Source: Nitrososphaerota archaeon | GTDB taxonomy: Archaea > Thermoproteota > Nitrososphaeria > Nitrososphaerales > CADDZS01 | Length of the DNA stretch: 12,967 nt | NCBI GenBank assembly: GCA_021325255.1 | Contig: JAJPHP010000021.1 | Span: 1-12,967, forward strand | Direction of reading: 5' to 3' | Shown here: in pieces, positions 1-6,436 of the stretch | Layout: each line of letters begins with the position of its first letter | Numbering within the stretch: the stretch's first letter is position 1 | Notes under the pieces: generated by a model | Told to the model about the DNA's origin: nothing | The model's database searches: none | The model's input: only the letters and a program-made list of their open reading frames with translations | Translations under genes and position numbers: made by a program

Positions 1-46
1 TGGCTAGGAGGAACTCGTCTTCCGTGTTTGTCATCACCAAAAACAT
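1..46 (-). CDS. Partial ORF start inside left repeat, runs off the window
   Basis: On the minus strand an ATG at 44-46 opens a reading frame that stays open to the edge of the window, giving MFLVMTNTEDEFLLA plus one base. The same 5' end occurs in the right repeat. An A/T-rich GATAAA lies about 30 bp upstream, which would suit an archaeal leaderless transcript. Only 15 codons are visible, so the product cannot be named. It could be the start of a repeated gene, for example in a mobile element, or a chance frame. Confidence 0.3.
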   Translation of the reverse strand, partial: MFLVMTNTEDEFLLA

Positions 47-105
47 GAGAGATCAGTCCTTCTGGCCATAACCCTTTATCTTACTGGGCTTAACTTGACG
101 GTACC
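1..105 (+). repeat. Left copy of 105-bp perfect terminal inverted repeat
   Basis: Reading the last bases of the window in reverse complement reproduces positions 1-105 with no mismatch. The partner is 12861-12965. Identity stops on the inner side right after the palindrome GGTACC (100-105); the flanks then differ (tgcctag here, agttaga in the reverse complement of the other side). The outer limit is not known, because this copy starts at base 1 and the other copy has only two more bases. On the minus strand the copy contains an outward ATG (44-46) that opens an ORF leaving the window. It may be an insertion-sequence or other repeat edge, a real inverted duplication, or an artefact. Confidence 0.95.
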
Positions 106-271
106 TGCCTAGAAGGTAGATGCCAATTTAAGGGCAGACGACCGTATACATTGCTTTGTAAGAGTTTAGAAATCGTTTCGCGCAAGAACACTCAAGGAAT
201 ATGGAAATCTCTCTTTGAGTTCAAATCGCAAGGCATTCGGGGTAAGATATACAGCTGCAGTCTGTAATCGA
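106..271. other. Non-coding stretch between left repeat and first gene
   Basis: No convincing gene, tRNA or strong hairpin is visible. The plus-strand frame beginning at 215 overlaps the better-supported minus-strand gene 272-484 and is treated as its shadow. The stretch lies downstream of the whole left minus-strand cluster, so a transcript end is expected here, but no clear T-tract on the minus strand was recognised. Confidence 0.5.
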
Positions 272-484
272 TCAGCTCTTTTCTTGTTTAGCATCGTCCT
301 CCTGATAATCTTGTTCGTTCACAGACTCTCTTACTTTCTTCTGCCACAGTTGCTCAATCTGGTAGGAAGAGTAACCTCTGTCAAGGCCTTCCTTCTCAGA
401 TTCCGAAATGCTGTTTATCAGGTCCTCTGTATATTTTGACCACACCTTGCTTGCGGCTTCCCTATCGAATTTCTTTCTTGGCAT
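272..484 (-). CDS. Small charged protein of unknown function, 70 aa
   Basis: A 70-residue protein with no family I recognise. It is strongly hydrophilic: it begins MPRKKFDREAASK, has a helical middle part (about residues 10-55) and an acidic/glutamine-rich tail ending QEDDAKQEKS. There is no signal peptide, membrane segment or cysteine. The ATG at 482-484 is preceded by a purine-rich GGGAGA, a weak ribosome-binding site. It is the last gene of the left minus-strand cluster, 93 bp after the metallo-beta-lactamase remnant. It is judged to be a gene from its position, strand and amino-acid composition, without homology support. Confidence 0.55.
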   Translation of the reverse strand: MPRKKFDREAASKVWSKYTEDLINSISESEKEGLDRGYSSYQIEQLWQKKVRESVNEQDYQEDDAKQEKS

Positions 485-577
485 CTTTCTCTGTCTCCCT
501 TTCTTTCTAGGGTCCAGATTAGTAAGGTAAACGTGCGTGGAGACTGTGGTACCGCGTGAATTTCGCTACTTGCCTGG

Positions 578-1254
578 TCAAGTCGTTTCACCCTTTCCAA
601 TCATTTCCTTAATCCATTCTTCATCCTTGATGGTTGTAAAGCCTCCGTGACCAGGGTACACATCTGTTGGCGGAGGGAGTTTCAAGAGCTCATCGAGGGA
701 GCGGATCATAGCGTTCGGGTCGGCTCCAGAACCATCTACTCGGCCGTACCCTCCGGAAAACAGAGTATCTCCAGAGAAGAGTTGTCCTCTCTTTTCATCG
801 TAAAGGCAGATCGACCCCTCGGTGTGCCCCGGAGTGTGCAGAACCTTCAAGTTACAGGCAGAGCCCAACGCGATCTCCTGACCGTTTACCAATTGAACAT
901 CCGGCTCAATGGGCTTTTTCGTTATGCCTAATTCAACGGACGCTTCATCTTCCGAAGCGAGCCTGTAAGCATCTAGTTCGTGAATCGCAAGTTTTGCTCC
1001 CGTCTGAGTCCTCGAACTTCATCCTCCGCCGTGTGGTCAGTGTGCCCATGGGTGTTGATTATCATCTTGGGTTTCAGGTCGAGTTCCTTCAGTCTGCCCA
1101 AAATCGCTTGAGCTCCCTGTGCCACGTCGATGACAAGGGCCTCGTCTGAGCCGTCCTCGAAAACTATGAAGACGTTGTTTCCAAGAGGCGGGACGACGAG
1201 AGCCTCAATGCGCAGCGAGTCCTTCCTAATCGAGCGATGAGAAACATTTTGCAT
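578..1254 (-). pseudogene. Metallo-beta-lactamase-fold hydrolase (glyoxalase II-like), frameshifted
   Basis: Two minus-strand frames make up one protein. The first (start ATG 1252-1254, GGAGA upstream) carries the N-terminal half with the zinc-binding motif THGHTDH at residues 68-74, then runs into a stop at about 973. The second frame carries the rest, from about 1010 to 578: GAKLAIHELDAYRLASE, then HTPGHTEGSICLY, GDTLFSGGYGRVDG and PGHGG, all standard metal-ligand motifs of glyoxalase-II-like hydrolases. A single -1 change around 1010-1025 (after EDEVR) restores about 225 residues, the normal family size. The sequence there has no homopolymer. All ligand motifs are intact on both sides, so it is either a very recent pseudogene or a sequence error. 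The substrate is unknown; such enzymes often hydrolyse thioesters such as lactoylglutathione analogues. Confidence 0.85.
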
Positions 1255-1311
1255 TTCTTTGGTTTCTCCACTACAAGATCCCCTTTTTACCTTTCCTTGT
1301 CAAGGATGAAG

Positions 1312-1635
1312 CTACTCAGGATCAAACCCTCTTTCATCTTCATCTTCCTCCGCAGCGCTCTCGTACGTTGCCCGATCTTCTGATTCATCCTGTCCGTCAT
1401 CGCTGCTCATCAACTTCGCGGAATCCGCTATCCTCTTCATGTTGTATCCGATGATTACACCTCCAATGACCATCAGGTAGGGCAGAATGGTCACGCTCGT
1501 CCGGTAGAATTGCGAGCCGGAACACAGGTTTCCAAAATAGAAACTACAACCTTGGGAGGGCCACGTTGAGACAAAGAAGATCGGCAAAACAAGTAAAAGA
1601 GAGCCAACGACGAAGGGAGTCAATATAGAGCGCAT
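1312..1635 (-). CDS. Two-pass membrane protein with acidic cytoplasmic tail, 107 aa
   Basis: No family is recognised. Two hydrophobic segments are visible, about residues 5-23 (TPFVVGSLLLVLPIFFV) and 47-65 (SVTILPYLMVIGGVIIGY). They flank a short loop with two cysteines (QGCSFYFGNLCSG), which could form a disulfide on the outer face. The C-terminal 35 residues are very acidic (SSDDGQDESEDRATYES and following). The positive MKRIAD after the second segment suggests that the tail is cytoplasmic. The start ATG at 1633-1635 has GGTGGA a few bases upstream. It lies 74 bp downstream of the dehydratase small subunit and may be on the same transcript, but a functional link is not shown. Confidence 0.7.
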   Translation of the reverse strand: MRSILTPFVVGSLLLVLPIFFVSTWPSQGCSFYFGNLCSGSQFYRTSVTILPYLMVIGGVIIGYNMKRIADSAKLMSSDDGQDESEDRATYESAAEEDEDERGFDPE

Positions 1636-1709
1636 TCTTAGCTGTCCACCGGTCGAGTCGGGTAAACGCGAGGGCTTTGAATAGTACGCGTCGCCATTTC
1701 TCTTTCTTT

Positions 1710-2111
1710 TCAGAGCACTCTGACCTCTGATTTGAGTCCGTCGATTACGAGACGGGTCCCACTCTTGAACTCTTTGATTGAATCTTCTGTCATGTCATAA
1801 AGAGGGATGCCCGCTATCGCGCAGCCGGATGCCGTGATTATGTCTGCATTTTGGTTGATAATAGCCTTTGGTGCCTTGCCGCTTCGCTTCAGTCTGTATA
1901 TCACGTAGGCACCAACTGAACTCCCGACGCTGTTCGGAAAGACCAGAATTTTCCCGGCAAAGCTAGCGCCGCAAAGTTCATGTTTTGAGTCGATTATTGT
2001 TCCCTTTTCCGGGTCCACGCCCTTCAGGAAAGCTATGGGTTGCGTGGTTGAAAGCACGGTTGCACGCGCGTTCCCTTCGACGATGCAGCGAACACGAAAC
2101 GACTGTTTCAC
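1710..2111 (-). CDS. Phosphomevalonate dehydratase small subunit (aconitase X swivel domain, DUF126)
   Basis: This 133-residue protein matches the DUF126/aconitase-X small-subunit pattern: GVDP at 31-34, a TIIDSKHELCG segment, AGKILVFPNSVGSSVGAYV at about 52-70 containing the conserved serine region, and KAPKAIINQNAD at 79-90. In archaea this swivel domain pairs with the large DUF521 subunit to dehydrate mevalonate 5-phosphate to trans-anhydromevalonate 5-phosphate. It starts with GTG (2109-2111), overlapping the large-subunit stop as GTGA, so translational coupling and a one-to-one complex are likely. The decarboxylase for the next step is encoded just upstream. That context favours the mevalonate role over hydroxyproline-type aconitase X activity seen in some bacteria; the substrate is inferred, not read from residues. 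Confidence 0.92.
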   Translation of the reverse strand: MKQSFRVRCIVEGNARATVLSTTQPIAFLKGVDPEKGTIIDSKHELCGASFAGKILVFPNSVGSSVGAYVIYRLKRSGKAPKAIINQNADIITASGCAIAGIPLYDMTEDSIKEFKSGTRLVIDGLKSEVRVL

Positions 2112-3289
2112 GCGATGTTCTCCTCCACCAGAGTGCGGGAATCCTTAAGCGCGACGTCGACTCCGTGAACCCTCCTCATATAGTGCGCGCCCTTGCACGA
2201 ATCCGTTTCGACCGAGTGAGCTCCTAGGGATGAGATTAGAGGGGTAAAGTCAGCGCACGCATCCCTTACAAATGTCGCTCCCGCAGACTCAATGACCTTG
2301 GAGTAGCCCCGCGATCTAGCAATCTCGTACACCTTCGAAGAACAAAATACCACGCACTTCTTCTTGAACTTCTTCCCAGCAAGCGCTCTGCTCAACTCAT
2401 ACAGTTCTTCGATTGTCATCTGTGGGCACCCGAATACAATAAGATCTCCGCCCTCAGACGATGAAAGATCCGAAAAATTATCCTCATACTCCTTCTCGGT
2501 GAAATCTATGGTTTCCACCTTTTCCCTCGAGCCCAATACAAACATCCCGGAGCTTCCTGTCGTACCTATAGACGCACTAAGCGCTTTTGCTTCATCGACT
2601 TCTAGTTTCGACCTAACGCCCTGGAATCCAATTACACCCTCCACCTTTGTTCCTGCAAAATACCCGAGGAGCCCATAATCAAGCGACCCTCCGAACTTCT
2701 TTTCCCTCTTCTCTAACCTTACCCTGATATTCTTCTCCGGTCGTCTATTTTCATCGATGTGCAACCCCGAGAAGACGGTCTTGCCTGTGAGGGCAGATGC
2801 AAGGGCACTGACGGCGCTTTCTCGATTGGTGCGTAACCCGAGGATCGAATTTGCGTATATCGCTGCCGAAGATTCTGCCCAAGCTACGTGCGACCCCGCA
2901 GAAGGAATCTTATACGATTGATATGGCACACAAGTGAACGAGTTTGCAATGCCTAGCTTTTCATAGCAAGCATTGATTTTCAATTGCTTCTCTGCATAGT
3001 CAGAGGATATCTTCAGATCGTCCCAATTCTCGATGTCCATCCCGCAGGGATTCACAGTGGTGAAGACCTTGAATCTCGTTCCCTTGGAGGAGCTCACCTT
3101 TTGAAGGAATTCGAGCCCATAATCTCCTATTGTGAGGTAGGATACGCCGGAGACATGCGCCCACTTGATTGGTATCAGTTTCTCCGCTCTACTGAGTCTG
3201 CCCAACGCAACGAGCACCCTGTAGGCCATCTGCATCGACTCGCCGTACTCCCCGGCGAGTGCACGCTCTTCATTCGGTGAGAGATACAT
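2108..3289 (-). CDS. Phosphomevalonate dehydratase large subunit (aconitase X catalytic domain, DUF521)
   Basis: A 393-residue aconitase-X catalytic subunit, the usual length. Family landmarks: HVSGVSYLTIGDYGLEFL (45-62), TVNPCGMD (78-85), SFTCVPY (117-123), AGSHVAWAESSAAIYANS (131-148), LRTNRE (152-157), VFGCPQM (285-291) and TDSCKGAHYM (362-371). Cys82, Cys120 and Cys288 are placed to be iron-sulfur ligands, as expected for an aconitase-like dehydratase; this assignment is inferred from position. Together with the small subunit it should dehydrate mevalonate 5-phosphate in the archaeal modified mevalonate pathway. The start ATG is at 3287-3289. The stop overlaps the small subunit by 4 nt. 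A 116-bp gap separates it from the UbiD-type gene upstream. That gap holds a hairpin (3384-3403) and an A/T-rich AGTTATGATA (3351-3360) that could be a weak promoter. Confidence 0.93.
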   Translation of the reverse strand: MYLSPNEERALAGEYGESMQMAYRVLVALGRLSRAEKLIPIKWAHVSGVSYLTIGDYGLEFLQKVSSSKGTRFKVFTTVNPCGMDIENWDDLKISSDYAEKQLKINACYEKLGIANSFTCVPYQSYKIPSAGSHVAWAESSAAIYANSILGLRTNRESAVSALASALTGKTVFSGLHIDENRRPEKNIRVRLEKREKKFGGSLDYGLLGYFAGTKVEGVIGFQGVRSKLEVDEAKALSASIGTTGSSGMFVLGSREKVETIDFTEKEYEDNFSDLSSSEGGDLIVFGCPQMTIEELYELSRALAGKKFKKKCVVFCSSKVYEIARSRGYSKVIESAGATFVRDACADFTPLISSLGAHSVETDSCKGAHYMRRVHGVDVALKDSRTLVEENIA

Positions 3290-3383
3290 ATTTTAACTGC
3301 TTGACCTTCCTTCCTATGTAGGCCCTGGTTCCTGACTCTTCCATCCAACATATCATAACTTTCTGTTTCAGGAGAAGCAGGAC

Positions 3384-3403
3384 AGACGGCAATCCTCCCG
3401 TCT
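3384..3403. other. Hairpin downstream of the UbiD-type gene
   Basis: AGACGG (3384-3389) and CCGTCT (3398-3403) can form a perfect 6-bp stem around an 8-nt loop. It sits 2 bp after the UbiD-type stop codon on the minus strand, in the gap before the dehydratase large subunit. It could be a processing or attenuation site between the two cistrons. No T-tract follows on the minus strand, so it is not a classical terminator. Confidence 0.3.
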
Positions 3404-3405
3404 TA

Positions 3406-4758
3406 TCAAGAAGCGCTCGCCTGGCTTTTGGAGGAGCTGATCGAGGAAATTGTCAGTCTTGCTCTTTCGGAAACGGACATTTCAGCTCTGCTGAACTTCT
3501 CTCTGTCAGCTTTTACTGGCAGGGTCGCATCCAGGCCCATTTTGCTCGTGACACCGAGTTTCCCGCTCGAAGGATCTAGGCTCGACCCTCTGGCTCCGTT
3601 TATCACTACAAGGCCGCTTTGAGCCTGGAACCTCGTTGCAAGAGCCCACTCCACGGCGGCAAGGTCAAATGGGTCCACGTCGTCGTCAACGGCGATCACG
3701 AGCTTGATCGGGTGCGAAGCAGCTAGGCAGTTCAGGATTGCAGTCTTTCCATCGCCGTCGTTCGACTTTCCAACGCTAACCACACAGTGGAAGTACCCGT
3801 TGCTTGCGGGAGTAAGGTTGACTCCCCGTATCTTCGGAACGGATCTCGAAAGTACGTCGTATATCTTCAACTCCTGTGGAAGGCCCATAAACAGCGCATG
3901 TTCCGAGGAACTTGCGACGATGGCTTGGTAGACCGAGTCCTTCCTAAAGTGCATCCTGTCAAGTTTGACGATCGGCTGATCGCGCACGTCGTCATACGTC
4001 CCTGTAAGATCAACGAACGGCCCTTCTGGTGCAGCCTCCCTCGTATCGAGCCAACCCTCAAGTAGCACTTCGCAGTCCACGGGAACGGGTATGTTAGAAA
4101 GCTCCGATGAAGTTAGTTTCAAAGAACTGTTCGCGAGCTTGTTTGCAATTGAGTATTCGCTGACCCCAAACTTTGTCTGCAACGAGGAGGCAGTGAAAAC
4201 CGGAGGCGGGGGGCCAATGATTATGCTAACCCTGACTCGCTCACCCGAAGCCTCTCCCTTGATCTGGCTAAGATGTCTTGGGACGATTCTTGCGACCACT
4301 TTGTCTTTGTCCAAGACAAGCATCCTGTGGACCGATAAATTGACTGCATCGGAGCCGGGGAATTTCGCCGCGACGACACCAGCTGTGAGGTATCTTCCTG
4401 CTTCCCGCTCAAAATGTTTGAGCACCGGAAGCTTTGAAAGATCGGCATCCCCATTGTAATCCCAATCGCTTCTCTTGAAACCGGTGACAGAACCTATGGA
4501 CTCGGAGGGATGCTCTGACGCTCCTTGAATTGTACCAGTCAGGGCTTCTTTCTTGACTCCCAGTCCGAAAGACAACAACTCCTTCGTTCCGTAGAGGTTT
4601 CCAGCTAATCTGAGCGAATGTCCTTCTACGTTTTCGAAAAGGAGCGGTCGATCCTGCTTGCTGTAGAGAACAGAGGGTATCTCAAAATCGGTAGAGAGGG
4701 TATCTTGTATTTGCGTCAGGAGACCGTGCTTTCTGAGTTGATCTAGGTACTCCCTCAA
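3406..4758 (-). CDS. UbiD-family decarboxylase, probably anhydromevalonate phosphate decarboxylase
   Basis: A 450-residue protein with UbiD-family layout: FENVEG (41-46), REAGRYLTAGVVAAKFPG (118-135), NLSVHRMLVL (140-149), EGPFVDLTGTYD (245-256), VDDDVDPFDLAAVEWALATR (357-376) and the closing KMGLDATLP (406-414). UbiD enzymes use prenylated FMN with an Arg-Glu-acid triad; here Arg145, Glu245 and Asp250 are in the expected places, with Asp in the position often held by Glu. Being next to both aconitase-X subunits, it most likely decarboxylates trans-anhydromevalonate 5-phosphate to isopentenyl phosphate. It starts with TTG (4756-4758), overlapping the upstream gene's stop as TTGA. The N-terminus MREYLDQLRKHGLL aligns with normal UbiD starts, which supports the TTG. 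The UbiX-type flavin prenyltransferase it needs is not in the window. Another UbiD substrate is possible but less likely here. Confidence 0.88.
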   Translation of the reverse strand: MREYLDQLRKHGLLTQIQDTLSTDFEIPSVLYSKQDRPLLFENVEGHSLRLAGNLYGTKELLSFGLGVKKEALTGTIQGASEHPSESIGSVTGFKRSDWDYNGDADLSKLPVLKHFEREAGRYLTAGVVAAKFPGSDAVNLSVHRMLVLDKDKVVARIVPRHLSQIKGEASGERVRVSIIIGPPPPVFTASSLQTKFGVSEYSIANKLANSSLKLTSSELSNIPVPVDCEVLLEGWLDTREAAPEGPFVDLTGTYDDVRDQPIVKLDRMHFRKDSVYQAIVASSSEHALFMGLPQELKIYDVLSRSVPKIRGVNLTPASNGYFHCVVSVGKSNDGDGKTAILNCLAASHPIKLVIAVDDDVDPFDLAAVEWALATRFQAQSGLVVINGARGSSLDPSSGKLGVTSKMGLDATLPVKADREKFSRAEMSVSERARLTISSISSSKSQASAS

Positions 4759-5162
4759 ACAGCCGGAGTCAAGTCCCTGTCCAGCATTTTTCGAACTTTG
4801 TTTATCAGTGTTTTCATCGTCTCAGCTTCGATTTCCTCGCGTAGGTACAGAGAAATAAGGGCAATTCCTCCCAGCTTGTCGGCCAGCATTTCGCCGAGCA
4901 TGCTCGCGAGCATGCTTCCCTTTCTCTCGGGAATGAGGGAGGATGAAGAAGCTACACGCCTATCAGTCTTAACCGAGAGCGTAATCCCACCAAGTCGTGG
5001 GTTGGGGTTCTCTGATACAACTGCGATACAACCGTTGGTCTCGATAAGAATCTCAATTACAAAGACCCGGCCATTGACATTGCAGCTGCCGTATCTGAAC
5101 CTTGACGAAAGCATCGGATCGTAGCTGATCTCATTGTGCCGCTCATCAGCAGAATCACTCAA
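4755..5162 (-). CDS. Unknown protein leading the mevalonate cluster, possibly proteasome-assembly-chaperone-like
   Basis: A protein of 135 residues, not firmly recognised. Its plan is beta strands (NGRVFVIEILIETNGCIAVV), a segment NPRLGGITLSVKTDRRVASSS, then two helices (GSMLASMLGEMLADKLGG and ETMKTLINKVRKMLDRDL). That order, with a helix rich in Leu/Met/Ala followed by IALISLYL, resembles PAC3/PAC4-type proteasome assembly chaperones; I hold this at low confidence. The annotated start is TTG (5160-5162). The in-frame ATG at 5112-5114 (residue 17) is an alternative, and a TATA-like TATTTTTA at about 5173-5180 is close enough to favour the shorter form. The stop overlaps the UbiD-type start by 4 nt, so the two are co-translated. 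It could be an accessory factor of the pathway or a passenger. Confidence 0.75.
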   Translation of the reverse strand: MSDSADERHNEISYDPMLSSRFRYGSCNVNGRVFVIEILIETNGCIAVVSENPNPRLGGITLSVKTDRRVASSSSLIPERKGSMLASMLGEMLADKLGGIALISLYLREEIEAETMKTLINKVRKMLDRDLTPAV

Positions 5163-5327
5163 ATCTATCGCCTAAAAATACCAGCGTGAAGACATCCTTC
5201 CCGAACAATAGGAAGCGGTTTTTGTACTATTGAATCTTTAATCTCTATCCTAACCGTAGAATAATCAATCGTTGTCATTTTTAGAATCGAATGGTACTTA
5301 CAAGGCAAAAGGTGAACGTGATTTCAA
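5163..5327. promoter_or_regulatory. Divergent promoter region
   Basis: This gap of 165 bp lies between two divergent genes, so both should be driven from it. For the minus strand, TATTTTTA (about 5173-5180, read on that strand) resembles an archaeal TATA box. For the plus strand, TTTTTAGAAT (about 5278-5287) is a candidate TATA element, followed by a good Shine-Dalgarno-like AGGTGA (5310-5315) before the ATG at 5328. The middle part is A/T rich. No clear operator repeat was seen. Confidence 0.45.
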
Positions 5328-5657
5328 ATGTCAACCGCTGATATAAAAGCAAAGTCAGAGGACATCAAGGGCAAGGCAACTGAGCTAAAGACAACGTTTA
5401 GCGAGAAAGTGCAAAGACAATCCCAGAAAATGGGCGAATCGATGGATAACGTGAGAACGCAGCTTCAAACTTACGGGAATCAGATTCAGGAATATCTGAA
5501 CAACATCCAGGCCGATGTGGAAAGCTACAAGTTTGCCGTGGAGAAGAAGGGCGAGGGTTTGGCCATAGATATCGCATTCAAAGCCACGATAAGGTCAAGA
5601 GAGACTGCTGAGACTACGGCAACTCCAAGTACAGGCGGAGCGATGTATTCGCATTAG
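5328..5657 (+). CDS. Helical, coiled-coil-like protein of unknown function, 109 aa
   Basis: A hydrophilic protein of 109 residues, almost wholly helical by composition. Residues 1-65 are rich in Lys, Glu, Gln and Ser with repeated heptad-like spacing (DIKGKATELKTTFSEKV, QLQTYGNQIQEYLNNIQ). There follows a more ordered segment, VESYKFAVEKKGEGLAIDIAF, and a Thr/Ala/Gly-rich tail. It has no cysteines, membrane segment or signal peptide. The ATG at 5328 has AGGTGA 12 bp upstream, which decides the start. It stands alone on the plus strand, divergent from the mevalonate cluster and followed by a 304-bp gap. It may be a cytoplasmic structural or stress-related protein; no function is assigned. Confidence 0.8.
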   Translation: MSTADIKAKSEDIKGKATELKTTFSEKVQRQSQKMGESMDNVRTQLQTYGNQIQEYLNNIQADVESYKFAVEKKGEGLAIDIAFKATIRSRETAETTATPSTGGAMYSH

Positions 5658-5961
5658 GGTAGCAAACATCTGAACAGCGGATAGGAATTAAAGAGCGCTA
5701 GTCAACCGAGTGCTGGTAGCACAGGCAACTGCAGGTGATTCTCAAAGGTCGTCGTGCTCTGCGGCTTCGCTTCGGCGCTAGACCATTGATGCCACCTGGG
5801 CTAACAAGCTATTCAGCCAGAAGCGGAGACTTGCGTCTTCCCCTGATGGATGACTTTTTCCATCGAACAAAGGCTGCGATTTCAAGCTCCTAGGATATCG
5901 AAAATCGTGCTATGGTTAGATAACGAAACCTCTACAGTAAGGAATTGATTCGTTAGCAAAA
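5658..5961 (+). other. 304-bp non-coding gap with several hairpins; possible structured RNA
   Basis: No ORF or tRNA fits here. Several inverted repeats are visible: GTGCT/AGCAC (5710-5714 with 5718-5722), CAGGTG/CACCTG (5732-5737 with 5793-5798), GGAGAC with GTCTTCC (5825-5830 with 5835-5841, one bulge) and GATGGA/TCCATC (5845-5850 with 5859-5864). No SRP RNA or RNase P hallmark was recognised. The region could be a long 3' untranslated region of the gene before it, a non-coding RNA, or simply spacer. The last about 50 bp must hold the promoter of the gene at 5962. Confidence 0.3.
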
Positions 5962-6330
5962 ATGGAAATCACCGATGATGAAACCTGGCAAATTCGGCGG
6001 TTATCAAACTCGACTTCCGTCCGCAATCTGTCGGAAGCAATTCACAAGAGCTTGGACGAGGAGACCATTTCCAGGATCATTTCCAGCTACCTATACTTCA
6101 AGTCAAATGGTCGACCCGACAAGGATTTTGCAGCATACCTGGGAACAAACGAGTTACGGAACACCCTGGCCATAGCACTGAATGTGATTGGTGCAATGCT
6201 GCCTGCACTGATCTTTGATAAGGAGTTCCGGGTTCTGGCCATGAAGACTGGGCTGAACAAGGGCATCGAGATAGGAAGCAAGATGACCGAGGGAAAGGTT
6301 GCCGAAGCCCCTACGAAAGGCAGAACATAA
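5962..6330 (+). CDS. Unknown protein with a central hydrophobic helix, 122 aa
   Basis: Not recognised. The first about 60 residues are polar and probably helical (TSVRNLSEAIHKSLDEETISRI). A hydrophobic stretch then follows at about residues 70-86 (LAIALNVIGAMLPALIF), with a basic end (MKTGLNKGIEIGSKM). The hydrophobic stretch might be a membrane helix or a buried helix; it is borderline in length. The start ATG at 5962-5964 has no clear Shine-Dalgarno sequence (AAAA just before it), which suits a leaderless or short-leader transcript. It converges with the membrane-protein gene at 6437-6880. Confidence 0.65.
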   Translation: MEITDDETWQIRRLSNSTSVRNLSEAIHKSLDEETISRIISSYLYFKSNGRPDKDFAAYLGTNELRNTLAIALNVIGAMLPALIFDKEFRVLAMKTGLNKGIEIGSKMTEGKVAEAPTKGRT

Positions 6331-6390
6331 AGTAGAACCGGTTTTCTCTCCGCAAGAACCACCTCTTCCAGATCAAAAATCTTCAAACAA

Positions 6391-6411
6391 GGAAGAGAGA
6401 CAAGAAAAAAT
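6391..6411 (-). terminator. T-rich transcript end for the right minus-strand cluster
   Basis: On the minus strand, 26 bp after the stop of the gene at 6437-6880, the sequence reads ATTTTTTCTTGTCTCTCTTCC. A run of six T followed by pyrimidines and no stem is the form expected of archaeal terminators. It lies in the gap between converging genes, where a terminator is needed. Confidence 0.5.
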
Positions 6412-6436
6412 GGGAATACAATTTAAAGGGCCATTG

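Noticed and set aside
215..439. Plus-strand hydrophobic ORF of 74 residues
   Set aside because: It lies opposite the minus-strand gene 272-484, has no recognisable start context, and its hydrophobicity is what the complement of a Lys/Glu-rich gene produces.
1711..1722. Short inverted repeat CAGAGCACTCTG at the end of the dehydratase small-subunit gene
   Set aside because: The two-base loop is too small and no T-tract follows on the transcribed strand, so it is not supported as a terminator.
4091..4459. Plus-strand ORF of 122 residues opposite the UbiD-type gene
   Set aside because: It overlaps a well-conserved enzyme gene. Composition is typical of a reverse frame and it has no family features.
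5693..5810. tRNA-like look of the start of the 5658-5961 gap
   Set aside because: No T-arm consensus, acceptor-stem pairing or anticodon arm could be built on either strand.
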